This document shows, in pieces, positions 8,168 to 13,945 of a DNA stretch of 29,957 nt (its first letter is position 1; each line of letters starts with the position of its first letter). The notes beneath the pieces are model-generated. The model did not search any database, was not told where the DNA came from, and saw nothing but the letters and a program-made list of their open reading frames with translations. This stretch comes from Nibrella saemangeumensis. Its GTDB lineage: Bacteria > Bacteroidota > Bacteroidia > Cytophagales > Spirosomataceae. The translations under genes were made by a program, and so were the position numbers. The stretch covers positions 1 to 29,957 of the forward strand of contig NZ_BAABHD010000064.1 of the NCBI RefSeq assembly GCF_039541915.1, given 5' to 3'.

Positions 8168-8842
8168 TCAGTTGTACGAATCTACCAGCCCATCACCGTC
8201 ATTATCATAAAAGCATGACGGTGTGTAATCGTCCCAGCACCATTGCCAATGCGTTTCACCACCATAATTTGAGGGATTAGCATGATTTGACAAACCTCGT
8301 TGATATTTTAACATATCAATGCTCATTCCCACCCAGATTTTTCTTTTTGCCAAAAGTTCGCAATCTTCTTTTGACCATTCTGGGTGTTTCTTATGTATTC
8401 GCCCAGCTTTAGACTGATTCCACCGGCGTTCTTCCGCCAATTCGCGGGCTAATCGAGCCTTTTCTGTTTTTTGTTTTTCCGCTATTTCCTCTACTGACAA
8501 CTCACGGTAAACTGTGAGCGACTCTCGAGTTATAGGTGAGGGGACAAAGCCAGTAGTGTCACTGAAAAGCGAAAAATCAAAGAGATTTGACGTGTCAGGC
8601 AAAGACAGTTCTACTTCAAAATTTCCATCGTTCATGTCAACAACTTTGCGAAAATCATTCCCTATTGAGTTAACAATAAGAATGAGGTCTTTCCGATTGG
8701 CCGCACCTTTTACTATAACCGTTTTTGAATTTGTGCGAGTACCATATGCCGGTGTAGAAATAGTTATTTTAGGGTCTTCTCTGCAAGAAAATACTTTGAA
8801 TAAGATAAACAGTACAAAAAGGAGAAGAAGAACTCTTTTCAT
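8168..8842 (-). CDS. Lipoprotein with SmpA/OmlA-like C-terminal region
   Basis: A 224-aa protein with a lipoprotein signal (hydrophobic stretch, then KVFSC with Cys20). Residues ~25-110 look like an immunoglobulin-like bacterial domain (ISTPAYGTRTNSKTVIVKGAANRKDLILIVN, with FEVELSLP and TVYREL strands). A charged coiled-coil-like segment follows (about 115-150, EEIAEKQKTEKARLARELAEE). The C-terminus (about 165-224) resembles the short module KIWVGMSIDML ... WQWCW seen at the end of many Bacteroidota lipoproteins and related to SmpA/OmlA-type folds. It closes with DNDGDGLVDSYN, an EF-hand-like calcium loop. Function unknown. It is the only gene in the second cassette, and its stop is 5 bp from the conserved attC tail. 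Confidence 0.75.
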   Translation of the reverse strand: MKRVLLLLFVLFILFKVFSCREDPKITISTPAYGTRTNSKTVIVKGAANRKDLILIVNSIGNDFRKVVDMNDGNFEVELSLPDTSNLFDFSLFSDTTGFVPSPITRESLTVYRELSVEEIAEKQKTEKARLARELAEERRWNQSKAGRIHKKHPEWSKEDCELLAKRKIWVGMSIDMLKYQRGLSNHANPSNYGGETHWQWCWDDYTPSCFYDNDGDGLVDSYN

Positions 8843-8924
8843 AATTATGGGTCAAATTAGTTTTAAACTGGCTGTCGAGACGTACCTATTCAGACTTAAA
8901 CTCTCCTTGTCGGGGCGGTTGGCT

Positions 8925-9075
8925 TGTCAACCAGGACCCCGAAATGCAAACCTCAAGCTGCCCAACCGGGGTGTTCGAAATGTCGCTCGGAACGCCGAAT
9001 TTGAAGCCCAAAGCCTGCCCTCTGGGACGCACTACCTGTCGCCAAGACGCTGACTTGTAGACTTTTATGGACTGC
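8925..9075 (-). repeat. 55/56-bp leader repeat, cassette 2 (two full and one partial unit)
   Basis: Units start at 8925 (TGTCAACC), 8981 (TGTCGCTC) and 9037 (TGTCGCC), a spacing of 56 and 56 bp. The 8981 unit (GAACGCCGAATTTGAAGCC, then AAAGCCTGCCC and GGGACG) is very close to the 10290 unit of cassette 1. It forms the leader of the lipoprotein gene. Confidence 0.65.
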
Positions 9076-9138
9076 ACCCAACGACCGCAGGGGTTGATGG
9101 GGAGCGTAGCGAGCCTTTACACCCCTGCCCGGTTGGGC
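9076..9138 (-). repeat. attC-like site 5 (short form)
   Basis: Box-to-box length is 63 bp. Perfect outer boxes ACCCAAC (9076-9082) and GTTGGGC (9132-9138) are followed by the longest inner arm of the set: GCAGGGGT / ACCCCTGC, 8 of 8 paired. The unpaired spacers are GACC and CCG-type, of unequal length. The central loop lacks ~25 bp present in sites 1-4, and the conserved CCTTTACACC is kept. The tail (9139-9198) has CTGCCTGTCGCC and ACGCGCAGCGA. It closes the hydrolase cassette. Confidence 0.8.
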
Positions 9139-9243
9139 TGTCGGCGTTGACCTTGCGTCTTGCTGCCTGTCGCCTGTGACCTACCCACGCGCAGCGAACA
9201 GCACACTTTAATCAGGCCAATCAAAACTATCTTTAGATCGACC

Positions 9244-10059
9244 TTATCTTAATACATGAGCGATGGTTTGCTGGGTCTTGGAATGAGTTAACAGCGTTTC
9301 ATGGGTGGCTCCAGGAATAGCCACAAATTCATCCTTTTGGGTCAGTAAAGTTTTTAATTGATAAGCTACACTGTGTGGATTATCGGTACTCACCACGACA
9401 ATAGGACTTCTAGCTTTTGCTACGTCAGATTTAGTTGGAAATACAAAACCCGTCACAGAAGGGAGAGGGGAAAATAATGTTTCTGTCACTCGATCACTAA
9501 AATCACCACCCGCTGAGGCAGGGTCGAGCAACAAAGTAAGTTTGGGTGTATTATTAGCCGCTAAATGAGCAGCTATGCGGCCACCCAGAGAATACCCACA
9601 AATGATGATAACTGATTCAGGGTAACGCTTCTTCAAGGAGTCATATACAGTCTGAGCATCGCTATAGAAGTTAGCTAATGTAATACCTCCTTTACTTTTT
9701 CCATGCTGCCGGTAATCCGTAATCAGTACATCATAATTATATTGGAGAAATGTGGGTGCCATCAAGCCCCAATTGTTTAATGTACCACCATTTCCCTTCC
9801 AAAAACATACCACACCTTTTGAATGGGGAGATTTGAACAGCAATGCGTTCAGCAAACCTGAATGTGGTGTTTTGAAGTAAATTTCTTCAAATTTTTGAGA
9901 GAAACTAAACTCAAAGTTATTGGGCAAGATCGTTGAGCGATACCGATTAGCCTGCTCGTCTTTATTAATGTAAAGAAATAAGTAGCTACCTGCATATATC
10001 AATGAAGTGATGAGTAGGCCGATCCATATCCATTTCAATCGACGTTTTATTTTCAGCAT
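9244..10059 (-). CDS. Membrane-anchored alpha/beta hydrolase
   Basis: A 271-aa serine hydrolase of the alpha/beta fold. An N-terminal transmembrane anchor (about 10-30) is preceded by a basic stretch (KIKRRLK), so the catalytic domain probably faces the periplasm. The nucleophile elbow GYSLGG has Ser157; likely acid Asp226 (VVVSTDNPH) and His253 (PGATHE) complete a plausible triad. FWKGNGGT near 86-93 fits an oxyanion-hole region, and DYRQHGKS (115-122) is typical of the BEM46/FrsA-like group. Substrate unknown. It is the first cassette gene after the attI-like box and is AT-rich. It has its own TAnnTTTG element (10095-10102), so it need not depend on read-through from the recombinase. Confidence 0.85.
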   Translation of the reverse strand: MLKIKRRLKWIWIGLLITSLIYAGSYLFLYINKDEQANRYRSTILPNNFEFSFSQKFEEIYFKTPHSGLLNALLFKSPHSKGVVCFWKGNGGTLNNWGLMAPTFLQYNYDVLITDYRQHGKSKGGITLANFYSDAQTVYDSLKKRYPESVIIICGYSLGGRIAAHLAANNTPKLTLLLDPASAGGDFSDRVTETLFSPLPSVTGFVFPTKSDVAKARSPIVVVSTDNPHSVAYQLKTLLTQKDEFVAIPGATHETLLTHSKTQQTIAHVLR

Positions 10060-10094
10060 TTTGGCAAAAGAAGTATTAGGTTTGAGGTTAGCTG

Positions 10095-10102
10095 CAAAAC
10101 TA
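10095..10102 (-). promoter_or_regulatory. Candidate -7 promoter element inside cassette 1
   Basis: The minus strand reads TAGTTTTG, a perfect TAnnTTTG match, 35 nt upstream of the hydrolase ATG. A TTGAC lies closer than the normal -33 spacing, so only the -7 element is supported. It suggests the cassette carries its own promoter. Confidence 0.35.
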
Positions 10103-10234
10103 AAACACTGTTCGTCAAGACCTTAATTAATAATTCTTAAAAATGGCTGTATCATGTTTTTTACGCCGAAGCGCGAAGCTCAACACCGCAACAAATTCGT
10201 TTACGTCCAACCTGCCCAACCGGGGCGTTTCTCG

Positions 10235-10389
10235 TGTCGCAAGAAACCCGCCTAACAAGCAAAAAGTCTAACTTCTGCGGCCCGCGTCCTGTCGCCGGAA
10301 CGCTGGACTTGGAAGCCAAAACCTGCCCCGCGAGACGTGCGACCTGTCGACCGAAACCCGAACGTTACGTTGTTTTCAGCTTGTTGCTT
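10235..10389 (-). repeat. 55-bp leader repeat, cassette 1 (two full and one partial unit)
   Basis: Units start at 10235 (TGTCGCAAGAAACCC), 10290 (TGTCGCCGGAACGC) and 10345 (TGTCGACCGAAACCC), exactly 55 bp apart. The central unit reads on with TTGGAAGCCAAAACCTGCCCC and matches the 8981 unit of cassette 2. The last unit runs into the attI-like box. Confidence 0.65.
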
Positions 10390-10390
10390 C

Positions 10391-10460
10391 ACCCAACACG
10401 TTATTGTACGCAACAATGCGGAACTACTTTCTGCTGATATTCAACTACTTTTAGTTCCGC
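10391..10460 (-). other. attI-like boundary of the cassette array
   Basis: The minus strand carries GTTGGGTGAAGC, the same recombination-side box and flank as the attC-like sites (GTTGGGTGAACC in two of them), but no partner box or inner arms follow on the recombinase side. Instead there is unique sequence with direct repeats AACTACTTT (10422-10430, 10443-10451) and inverted repeats GCGGAACTA / TAGTTCCGC (10418-10426, 10452-10460). This is where an integron attI site would lie, and repeated short motifs are common at tyrosine-recombinase sites. Functional assignment is inference. Confidence 0.5.
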
Positions 10461-10508
10461 ACTGCTTATATTTATAAGCTAGTTCTGTTCAGGACAAATA
10501 AAAGAGCA

Positions 10509-10787
10509 GTGAGTGTAAGTTACAAATTATATTTTCACCAATTGATTGAGCGGTTGATGGAAATTTTGGTTCAGCGGGTTTGGGACATTGATGGACACCC
10601 CGATCACTTTTTTGGCGATGATAAGGAACTCTACCGCATCACCTCACGCGGTGAAGTCAAACGAAAACGGCGCACAATGAAGCGCTACACGCAGGGCTAT
10701 GTGCTGAAGAGTCGTTTCTACAGTCTACACCAACTCCGCCCGCTACTCCGGCGGCATACACCTACAAATCATCCAATGGGCTTTTGA
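10509..10787 (+). CDS. Small NUMOD4-like protein beside the recombinase
   Basis: A 92-aa ORF starting at GTG (an ATG at 10557 is the alternative). The core VWDIDGHPDHFFGDDKELYRITSRGEVKR resembles the NUMOD4 DNA-binding motif of HNH-type endonucleases (W-x-I-x-G ... Y-x-I/V-S ... G-x-V). It is followed by a basic MKRYTQGYVLKSRFYSLHQLRPLLRRH segment, which I associate with small Bacteroidota accessory proteins. No nuclease motif is present. It lies between the attI-like edge and the recombinase, convergent with it; the two coding ends overlap by 26 bp. It could be a DNA-binding accessory factor or a remnant. Moderate confidence that it is a gene, low on function. Confidence 0.45.
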   Translation: MSVSYKLYFHQLIERLMEILVQRVWDIDGHPDHFFGDDKELYRITSRGEVKRKRRTMKRYTQGYVLKSRFYSLHQLRPLLRRHTPTNHPMGF

Positions 10788-11937
10788 GGGTGCTGATTTT
10801 GTCGGCAGTGACGTGCGTGTAGCGCATGGTGGTCAGGATACTCTCATGGCCCAGCAACTGTTGAATGTACCGAATGTCGGTGCCGGCCTCCAGTAAATGC
10901 GTGGCAAAACTATGCCGCAGGGTGTGTATACCCCCACGCTTTTGAATGCCTGCGTAGCGCACCGTTTCACTATAGATCAGTTGAATGGTACGGTTGGCCA
11001 GTGGTTCATGGTTTTCTTCGTTCTCAAACAGATACGTTTGGGGTTTATAGCTCGTCAGATATGTGGTCAGGGTTGCTTCGAGCTTGTCGGTCAGCATGAC
11101 GATACGGTCCTTTTTGCCTTTGCCGCCCCGGACAGTAATTAACCGCCGAACGCGGTCAAGATCAGTCTGGTTCAGGTGGGCTACTTCACTAAGCCTCAGC
11201 CCGGTGGCATACACCAGTTTGAATAGGGTTCGGTACTTCACGCTGGTCGTCGCATTGAAAATGGATTTCACCTCTGCCACGCTGTATACAGTAGGCAATT
11301 TGTGCGGTCTTCGAGGGTATTCAATGTCGTAAAATTCCTTTGGACGTTGCAAAACCTTTTCGCAATAGAATTTCCATGCATTGATGTGAACGTTGAGCGT
11401 GGAGCCGCTCAGGCGTTTCTTTTCCAGCAAAAAGAGTAGGTACTGCTGGTATTGGAGTTTGGTAAAATTTTCCAAGGGTTGGTTATCGGCGTAACGAATA
11501 AGCGCAATAAGGGCTTGTTTGTAATTTTTCAGGGTCTTATAACTGTACTGCTGAATTTTCAGGGTCTCCGAAATGGCCACAATTACCGGATGTCGGTCGT
11601 ATTCGCGGATGGGTGGAGTGTACCGGAATGGCTTCCGGATAGGCTGTTCTTTACCAACTGGAGGCCAGACCGGGTTGGTGGCCTGCTCAACCACTGCCGG
11701 TGTCGCGGCTGGTTTGTAAAGCCTGACAATGGCCTCATCGAACCGACAATGCTCCTTACCATAAAGACCGGCAAGTTTCACAACGGATGCACGGGTATTG
11801 GGAACAACCCAGCACCGGCGTGAGTAACTCCACCGGCGACCGGGAACTGCGCGGATAATGTCGTTGCCGATTGGGTCAGCCGGAAATGATACGGTTAGTA
11901 ACTGACGGTCCTGGTCGTCGAGTCGGATTGTAATCAT
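10762..11937 (-). CDS. Tyrosine recombinase, candidate integrase of the cassette array
   Basis: A 391-aa tyrosine recombinase. The catalytic set is complete: Arg248 (ATGLRLSE), Lys273 (GGKGKKDR), His338 and Arg341 (HTLRH), His364 (LLGHES) and nucleophile Tyr373 (MRYTH). A SAM-like core-binding domain covers about 115-200. The C-terminus SPLDDL resembles the SPLDxL end common in integron integrases and in a Bacteroidota Xer-like group. Only about 65 residues separate the Lys motif and HTLRH, against about 100 in IntI1, so the extra IntI segment near patch III appears absent. Residues 1-75 form an added domain with VPGRRWSYSRRCWVVP, similar to a module preceding some Bacteroidota recombinases and HARP-like helicase regions. 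It is transcribed toward the cassettes. Xer-like enzymes unrelated to the array remain an alternative. Confidence 0.85.
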   Translation of the reverse strand: MITIRLDDQDRQLLTVSFPADPIGNDIIRAVPGRRWSYSRRCWVVPNTRASVVKLAGLYGKEHCRFDEAIVRLYKPAATPAVVEQATNPVWPPVGKEQPIRKPFRYTPPIREYDRHPVIVAISETLKIQQYSYKTLKNYKQALIALIRYADNQPLENFTKLQYQQYLLFLLEKKRLSGSTLNVHINAWKFYCEKVLQRPKEFYDIEYPRRPHKLPTVYSVAEVKSIFNATTSVKYRTLFKLVYATGLRLSEVAHLNQTDLDRVRRLITVRGGKGKKDRIVMLTDKLEATLTTYLTSYKPQTYLFENEENHEPLANRTIQLIYSETVRYAGIQKRGGIHTLRHSFATHLLEAGTDIRYIQQLLGHESILTTMRYTHVTADKISTLKSPLDDL

Positions 11938-11950
11938 AATCTGAAACGTT

Positions 11951-11964
11951 GGCGTTTAGACGCC
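11951..11964. promoter_or_regulatory. Inverted repeat in front of the recombinase gene
   Basis: GGCGTTTAGACGCC is a 5-bp perfect inverted repeat with a 4-nt centre, 13 bp upstream of the recombinase ATG. It could be an operator or a start-site hairpin that limits translation. No LexA-type CTGT-N8-ACAG box was seen. Confidence 0.3.
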
Positions 11965-12028
11965 GTCTTGTGTGAAAAGCAACCTGGTAGCCTGCGACAT
12001 TATCCTGCTCAAACGAAAAGAAAACAAA

Positions 12029-12083
12029 ATGGGCTTATCCAGATGAACAGGCCTCGAAGCACGGTTCATCTGGATAAGCCCAT
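12029..12083 (-). terminator. Strong hairpin terminator after the DUF1080 gene
   Basis: A perfect 20-bp stem (12029-12048 pairs with 12064-12083, arm ATGGGCTTATCCAGATGAAC) with a 15-nt loop. On the minus strand it is followed by TTTGTTTTCTTTT. It lies 22 bp past the DUF1080 stop and insulates the recombinase from upstream transcription. Confidence 0.85.
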
Positions 12084-12105
12084 CGGCTGAAGATTTAAAA
12101 GGTGA

Positions 12106-12699
12106 TTACAACTCCTGCACCTCCAGATTCCGCCAGCGTACTTTGATGCCGCCCCCGTCGTGGATCTGGAGCGCGATGGAGCCGTTGGCTTTGGCGATTT
12201 TGTCATCCCCCATATCCACCATCGACTTACCATTCAGCCAGGTCTGCACGCGGTCACCCTGCACGCGGATGCGCAGTTTATTCCATTGCTCCGGCTTCAG
12301 GATGTTTTCTTTGTCTTTCGGAATCTGATGCAGCCAGCCGCGGCCGTACGACTCGTAGATGCCGCCCGTATCGTGGTTCGGCGGAGCTACCTCTACCTGC
12401 CAGCCGCTGATCTTGGTGCCTTCGATGGTGGAGCGGAAAAACACGCCACTGTTGCCGTTGGCTTCCTGCTTGAACTCGACGGTGAGGTCGAAATCCTTAT
12501 AATGCTTCTCGGTGGCCAGGTAGCCGTAGCCTTTGTCGGGCCCGCTTTCGCAGACCAGTTCGCCATTCGCTACGTACCATTTTTCGGTACCGTAAACCTT
12601 CCAGCCGGTCAGGTCCTTACCGTTAAACAATTTTTCTTTTTTGGGGGCCGCAAAGGCTACTAAGGCCAGTGTCAGCACAGCAATCAAAAGGGTTCTCAT
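12106..12699 (-). CDS. DUF1080 (3-keto-disaccharide hydrolase domain) secreted protein
   Basis: A 197-aa protein with a signal peptide (MRTLLIAVLTLALVAFA) and one full DUF1080/PF06439 domain. The motifs are FNGKDLTGWKVYG at the start, then GELVCESG, GYLATEKHYKDFDLTVEFK, NSGVFFRS, the GWQVEV strand, WNKLRIRVQGDRVQTWLNG and IALQIHDGG. The fold is a concanavalin-like jelly roll. Some members hydrolyse 3-keto-glycosides, others may only bind glycans; which applies here cannot be told. It is exported and probably periplasmic. A strong terminator follows. It and Maf both face the array, with 74 bp between them. Confidence 0.92.
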   Translation of the reverse strand: MRTLLIAVLTLALVAFAAPKKEKLFNGKDLTGWKVYGTEKWYVANGELVCESGPDKGYGYLATEKHYKDFDLTVEFKQEANGNSGVFFRSTIEGTKISGWQVEVAPPNHDTGGIYESYGRGWLHQIPKDKENILKPEQWNKLRIRVQGDRVQTWLNGKSMVDMGDDKIAKANGSIALQIHDGGGIKVRWRNLEVQEL

Positions 12700-12773
12700 T
12701 CAGTCAGGGAATTAATTGAGTGGTAAATGATCAGGGATAAAAGGCAAATCGGCGAAAAAGCTACCCGTAGTCG

Positions 12774-13349
12774 TTATAGCGTGTAGCGCTTCAGGGCCTG
12801 ATAAACGCGGTGTGTGGGCAGGCCCATAACGGTGTAAAACGACCCCTCCAGCCGGTCTATCCCGACCAGGCCGATAAAATCCTGCGCGCCGTACGCACCG
12901 GCCTTATCAAACGGGCGGCACTCGCGGATGTAGTAGGCAATCTCATCGTCGGTCAGGTGGGCGAAGTGAACGATGGTTTCATCGGTAAACGAGATAGTCT
13001 CTTCGGGGGTCAGGATACACACGCCCGTCCGCACCCGGTGGCTGTGGCCCGACAATTGCCGGAGCATCCGGTACGCGTCGGCCGCATCGGCCGGTTTGTT
13101 CAGGATTGTGGTACCCAGAAGTACGACGGTATCGGCGCAGAGAACAATGCGCTCACCCAGATCGGAACGAAACTGGTCGGCTTTCTGGCGGGCCAGGTAC
13201 CCGGCTACCTCGTCGGCGGGCAAATCGGCCGGAAACGCTTCGTCGGTCGGACGGATCTCAATGGTAAAGGCAAAGCCGGCATCGGTCATCAGCTGTTTGC
13301 GCCGGGGTGAGCCCGACGCCAGGACCAAAGGATAACGTAAGGTAAGCAT
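12774..13349 (-). CDS. maf: Maf-family nucleotide pyrophosphatase
   Basis: A 191-aa protein with the Maf signature SGSPRRKQLM (about residues 12-21) and the conserved later blocks DEAFPADLPADEVAGYLARQKA, VLCADTVVLLG (catalytic Asp region), NKPADAADAYRMLRQLSGHSHRV and FDKAGAYGAQDFIGLVGIDRLEGSFYTVMGLP. Maf enzymes hydrolyse non-canonical or UTP/dTTP-type nucleoside triphosphates to the monophosphate, cleaning the nucleotide pool in the cytoplasm. Length and motif order are normal. It is divergent from the GNAT gene. Confidence 0.95.
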   Translation of the reverse strand: MLTLRYPLVLASGSPRRKQLMTDAGFAFTIEIRPTDEAFPADLPADEVAGYLARQKADQFRSDLGERIVLCADTVVLLGTTILNKPADAADAYRMLRQLSGHSHRVRTGVCILTPEETISFTDETIVHFAHLTDDEIAYYIRECRPFDKAGAYGAQDFIGLVGIDRLEGSFYTVMGLPTHRVYQALKRYTL

Positions 13350-13425
13350 AGGCGAAATTCAGAGCGGCAAAGGTAGCGGTAGTTATTGGCTTTTGTGTTA
13401 TTTTAGAGGGTTATTGCACAAGCTC

Positions 13426-13941
13426 ATGATCATTCGACAAGCTGAACCGGCGGATGCCGAACGGCTCACCGGCCTGGCTATTGACACCATGCGTGAAGCC
13501 TTTGGCCCCCCGCACAATCCAGCTGAACTGGTTGACGCGTATATCAGGCAGACCTATTCGGTGCCGGTTATGCAACAGGAACTCGCTGATTCGCGTTCTA
13601 CCTATCTGCTGATGGAAACACCGGCTGGTGAGGACATCGGCTACGCCCGGCTGTACCGGCACGCACCACCCCGCCGGATGAGGGAGCGACGGGCGCTGGA
13701 GATCCAGCGGATTTACCTGCGCGAAGCCTACCTGGGGCAGGGGCTGGGCCGGCAACTGATGAACCACTGCCTGGCTCAGGCGCGGGCAGAAGGCTATAAG
13801 GCCGTTTGGCTGGGTGTCTGGGAGCGGAACGAGCGGGGACTGGCTTTTTACCGAAAAATAGGATTTGAACCGTTCGGCTGGCATTATTTCCAGTTTGGGA
13901 CCGAACGGCAGCGTGACTATTGGCTGCAAAAACCGTTATAA
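13426..13941 (+). CDS. GNAT-family N-acetyltransferase
   Basis: A 171-aa GNAT protein. I place the start at the ATG at 13426 (MIIRQAEPADAERL), because GNAT domains begin at this strand; the upstream in-frame ATG at 13393 adds eleven residues unlike the family. The acetyl-CoA loop is YLGQGLGRQLM (motif A), followed by the typical GVWERNERGLAFYRKIGFEPFGWHYF C-terminal block. The early NPAELVDAYIRQTY insertion and length suit the group often called RimI-like or spermidine/protein acetyltransferases, but the acceptor is unknown. It is followed at once by the outer-membrane protein gene. Confidence 0.93.
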   Translation: MIIRQAEPADAERLTGLAIDTMREAFGPPHNPAELVDAYIRQTYSVPVMQQELADSRSTYLLMETPAGEDIGYARLYRHAPPRRMRERRALEIQRIYLREAYLGQGLGRQLMNHCLAQARAEGYKAVWLGVWERNERGLAFYRKIGFEPFGWHYFQFGTERQRDYWLQKPL

Positions 13942-13945
13942 GCTA

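Larger units (their letters stand above)
10060..10508. other. Non-coding interval: promoter, leader repeats, attI-like edge of the array
   Basis: No supported gene. From the hydrolase start it holds a candidate promoter (10095-10102), the 55-bp repeat array (10235-10389), the solitary attI-like box (10391-10397), and an AT-rich patch with short direct and inverted repeats (10418-10460). A short ORF over the repeats looks spurious. Confidence 0.6.
4532..11937 (-). mobile_element. Candidate integron: recombinase, attI-like box and five-cassette array
   Basis: The region holds AT-rich minus-strand genes, each followed on its 3' side by a GC-rich imperfect palindrome with attC-type outer boxes. 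The recombination-side boxes (minus strand GTTGGGT, or GTTGGGC once) fall at 4532-4538, 5934-5940, 6699-6705, 8016-8022, 9076-9082 and 10391-10397. They cut the region into cassettes of about 1.40, 0.77, 1.32, 1.06 and 1.32 kb. The last box has no attC partner and is followed by unique sequence leading to the tyrosine recombinase (10762-11937), as expected for attI. Unlike the usual integron layout, the recombinase is transcribed toward the cassettes. The array structure is seen directly; that it moves, and that this recombinase drives it, is inference. Confidence 0.7.

Noticed and set aside
8886..9077. 63-codon minus-strand ORF over the cassette 2 leader
   Set aside because: It lies wholly within the 55/56-bp repeat units and has no family resemblance.
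10235..10389. CRISPR array in the 55-bp periodic repeats
   Set aside because: Units are degenerate over their whole length with no constant-repeat/variable-spacer split, at most three per locus, and no cas genes are present.
12029..12083. The 20-bp hairpin as another attC-like site
   Set aside because: It has no RYYYAAC/GTTRRRY boxes, is perfectly paired without spacers, and has a T-rich run behind it; a terminator explains it.
12160..12663. 167-codon plus-strand ORF
   Set aside because: It is antisense to the clearly recognisable DUF1080 gene.
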